Source: Streptomyces sp. P9-A4
GTDB taxonomy: Bacteria; Actinomycetota; Actinomycetes; Streptomycetales; Streptomycetaceae
Reading direction: 5' to 3'
DNA: 64,000 bases
Assembly: GCF_036634195.1 (NCBI RefSeq)
Contig: NZ_JAZIFY010000001.1
Span: forward strand, 5,900,501 to 5,964,500
The notes beneath the pieces are model-generated. The model saw only the letters and a program-made list of their open reading frames with translations. It was not told the origin of the DNA and made no database searches. A program made the position numbers and the translations under genes. Shown piece after piece: positions 63,352 through 64,000 of the stretch. Every line of letters starts with the position of its first letter. The stretch's first letter is position 1.

Positions 63352-64000
63352 GTGAACAACGAAGACTTGGACGCCCTGCTGACGGCACTGTACGTGAAGA
63401 TCGACGACGAGCTGGAGGTGGAGCGATGGATGGGCTGTCCGCCGCAGTTGAGCGATGCCGAGCTGGTCACGCTCGCTGTGGCCCAGTCCCTGCTCGGCTT
63501 CCACTCCGAAGCTCGGTGGCTGCGGCATGCGCGCAAGCACCTCGCGGCGATGTTTCCGTACCTGCCGCAGCAGTCTGGATACAACAAGCGCCTCAAGGCC
63601 GCGTTGCCGCTGGTCAAGAAGGCGATACGACTGCTCGCCGCGGACAGCGACTTCTGGTTCGACAACCACTGGATCGTGGACTCGACGCCGGTGGAGTGCG
63701 GGCGTTCGCGGCCGACGGTCAAACGCTCGAGCATGGCTGGTTGGGCCGGCTACGGCTACTGCGCCTCCCACTCCCGACTCTTCTGGGGCCTGCGCCTGTA
63801 CCTGGTCTGCACCCCGACGGGGATGCCAATCCTGTGGGCGCTCGCGAACCCGAAGATGGACGAACGCGAGGTGCTCCAGGCATTGCTTGACGTCGACGAG
63901 GACCTGGTCGCCGACCGGCCCGGCCTACTGCTGATCTCCGACAAGGGCTTCGCTTCCCAGGAGTTCGAGAGAGACCTCGCGATGCGGGGCATCGACCTGC
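63352..64000 (+). mobile_element. IS982-like transposase, 5' part, runs off the window
   Basis: From GTG 63352 the frame stays open to the window end, 216 codons. The protein begins MNNEDLDALLTALYVKIDDE. It has the N-terminal DDE-transposase pattern QLSDAELVTLAVAQSLLGF, then HWIVDSTPVECG (first catalytic Asp) and LLLISDKGF (second Asp). The final Glu lies beyond the window. Overall this fits IS982-family transposases. The frame is uninterrupted, so the element may be intact. Confidence 0.85.

Overview
The window is a GC-rich Streptomyces chromosome segment (codon use dominated by G/C third positions, frequent GTG starts, Tat and lipoprotein signals, a whi sporulation regulator, XRE/DUF397 pairs). 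From memory the gene order murA2 - aconitase - ngcEFG - rok7B7 - xylFGH - dxs - fadB/thiolase - RNase D - whiI - hemE - hemQ - murC - msrB follows the core region around SCO5998-SCO6061 of S. coelicolor. That synteny was used as support for several names and was not checked by search.

Layout. 1-6.2 kb: an aromatic acyl-CoA catabolic cluster (3' end of a flavin monooxygenase/Old Yellow Enzyme fusion, PaaX-type regulator, aromatic acid-CoA ligase, acyl-CoA dehydrogenase, RidA deaminase). It fits salicylyl-CoA or 2-aminobenzoyl-CoA breakdown. 6.3-10 kb: MFS exporter and a secreted PA14/fibronectin-III protein. 10-15 kb: an XRE-MurA fusion, a VOC protein and aconitase, with a shared palindromic operator type in their control regions. 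15-25 kb: an FG-GAP secreted protein, the chitobiose/GlcNAc importer ngcEFG with a likely DasR site over its promoter, the ROK regulator rok7B7 and the xylFGH importer. 25-34.8 kb: dxs, an amino acid permease, a beta-propeller-like protein, fatty acid oxidation genes and RNase D. 34.8-42.7 kb: whiI with a recognisable WhiG promoter, DUF3000, and heme genes hemE, hemY/cgoX and hemQ interleaved with a CoA-disulfide-reductase-like flavoprotein and a DUF4349 lipoprotein.

42.8-46.1 kb is the most unusual locus. On the minus strand lie an MNIO (DUF692) metalloenzyme fused to a second domain resembling the usual MNIO partner protein, then a membrane protein ending in a 71-residue Ser/Gly/Cys tail with ten cysteines, then a second related membrane protein without the tail. 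This looks like an enzyme with a membrane-anchored, cysteine-rich substrate.

46.3-59 kb: Pth2-like hydrolase, AIM24 protein, a small ABC exporter, polysaccharide deacetylase, PPK2 and PhoX-like genes, OsmC, ZapE-like ATPase, a RibD-C-type reductase, murC, msrB and an SDR. 58.7-61.6 kb: an XRE/DUF397 pair divergent from an anti-sigma-type ATPase around a perfect 28-bp palindrome, then an HExxH protein. 61.6-64 kb: remains of an IS982-like element, a TetR/membrane-protein pair, and the start of an IS982-like transposase that runs off the window. No rRNA, tRNA or CRISPR array was seen.
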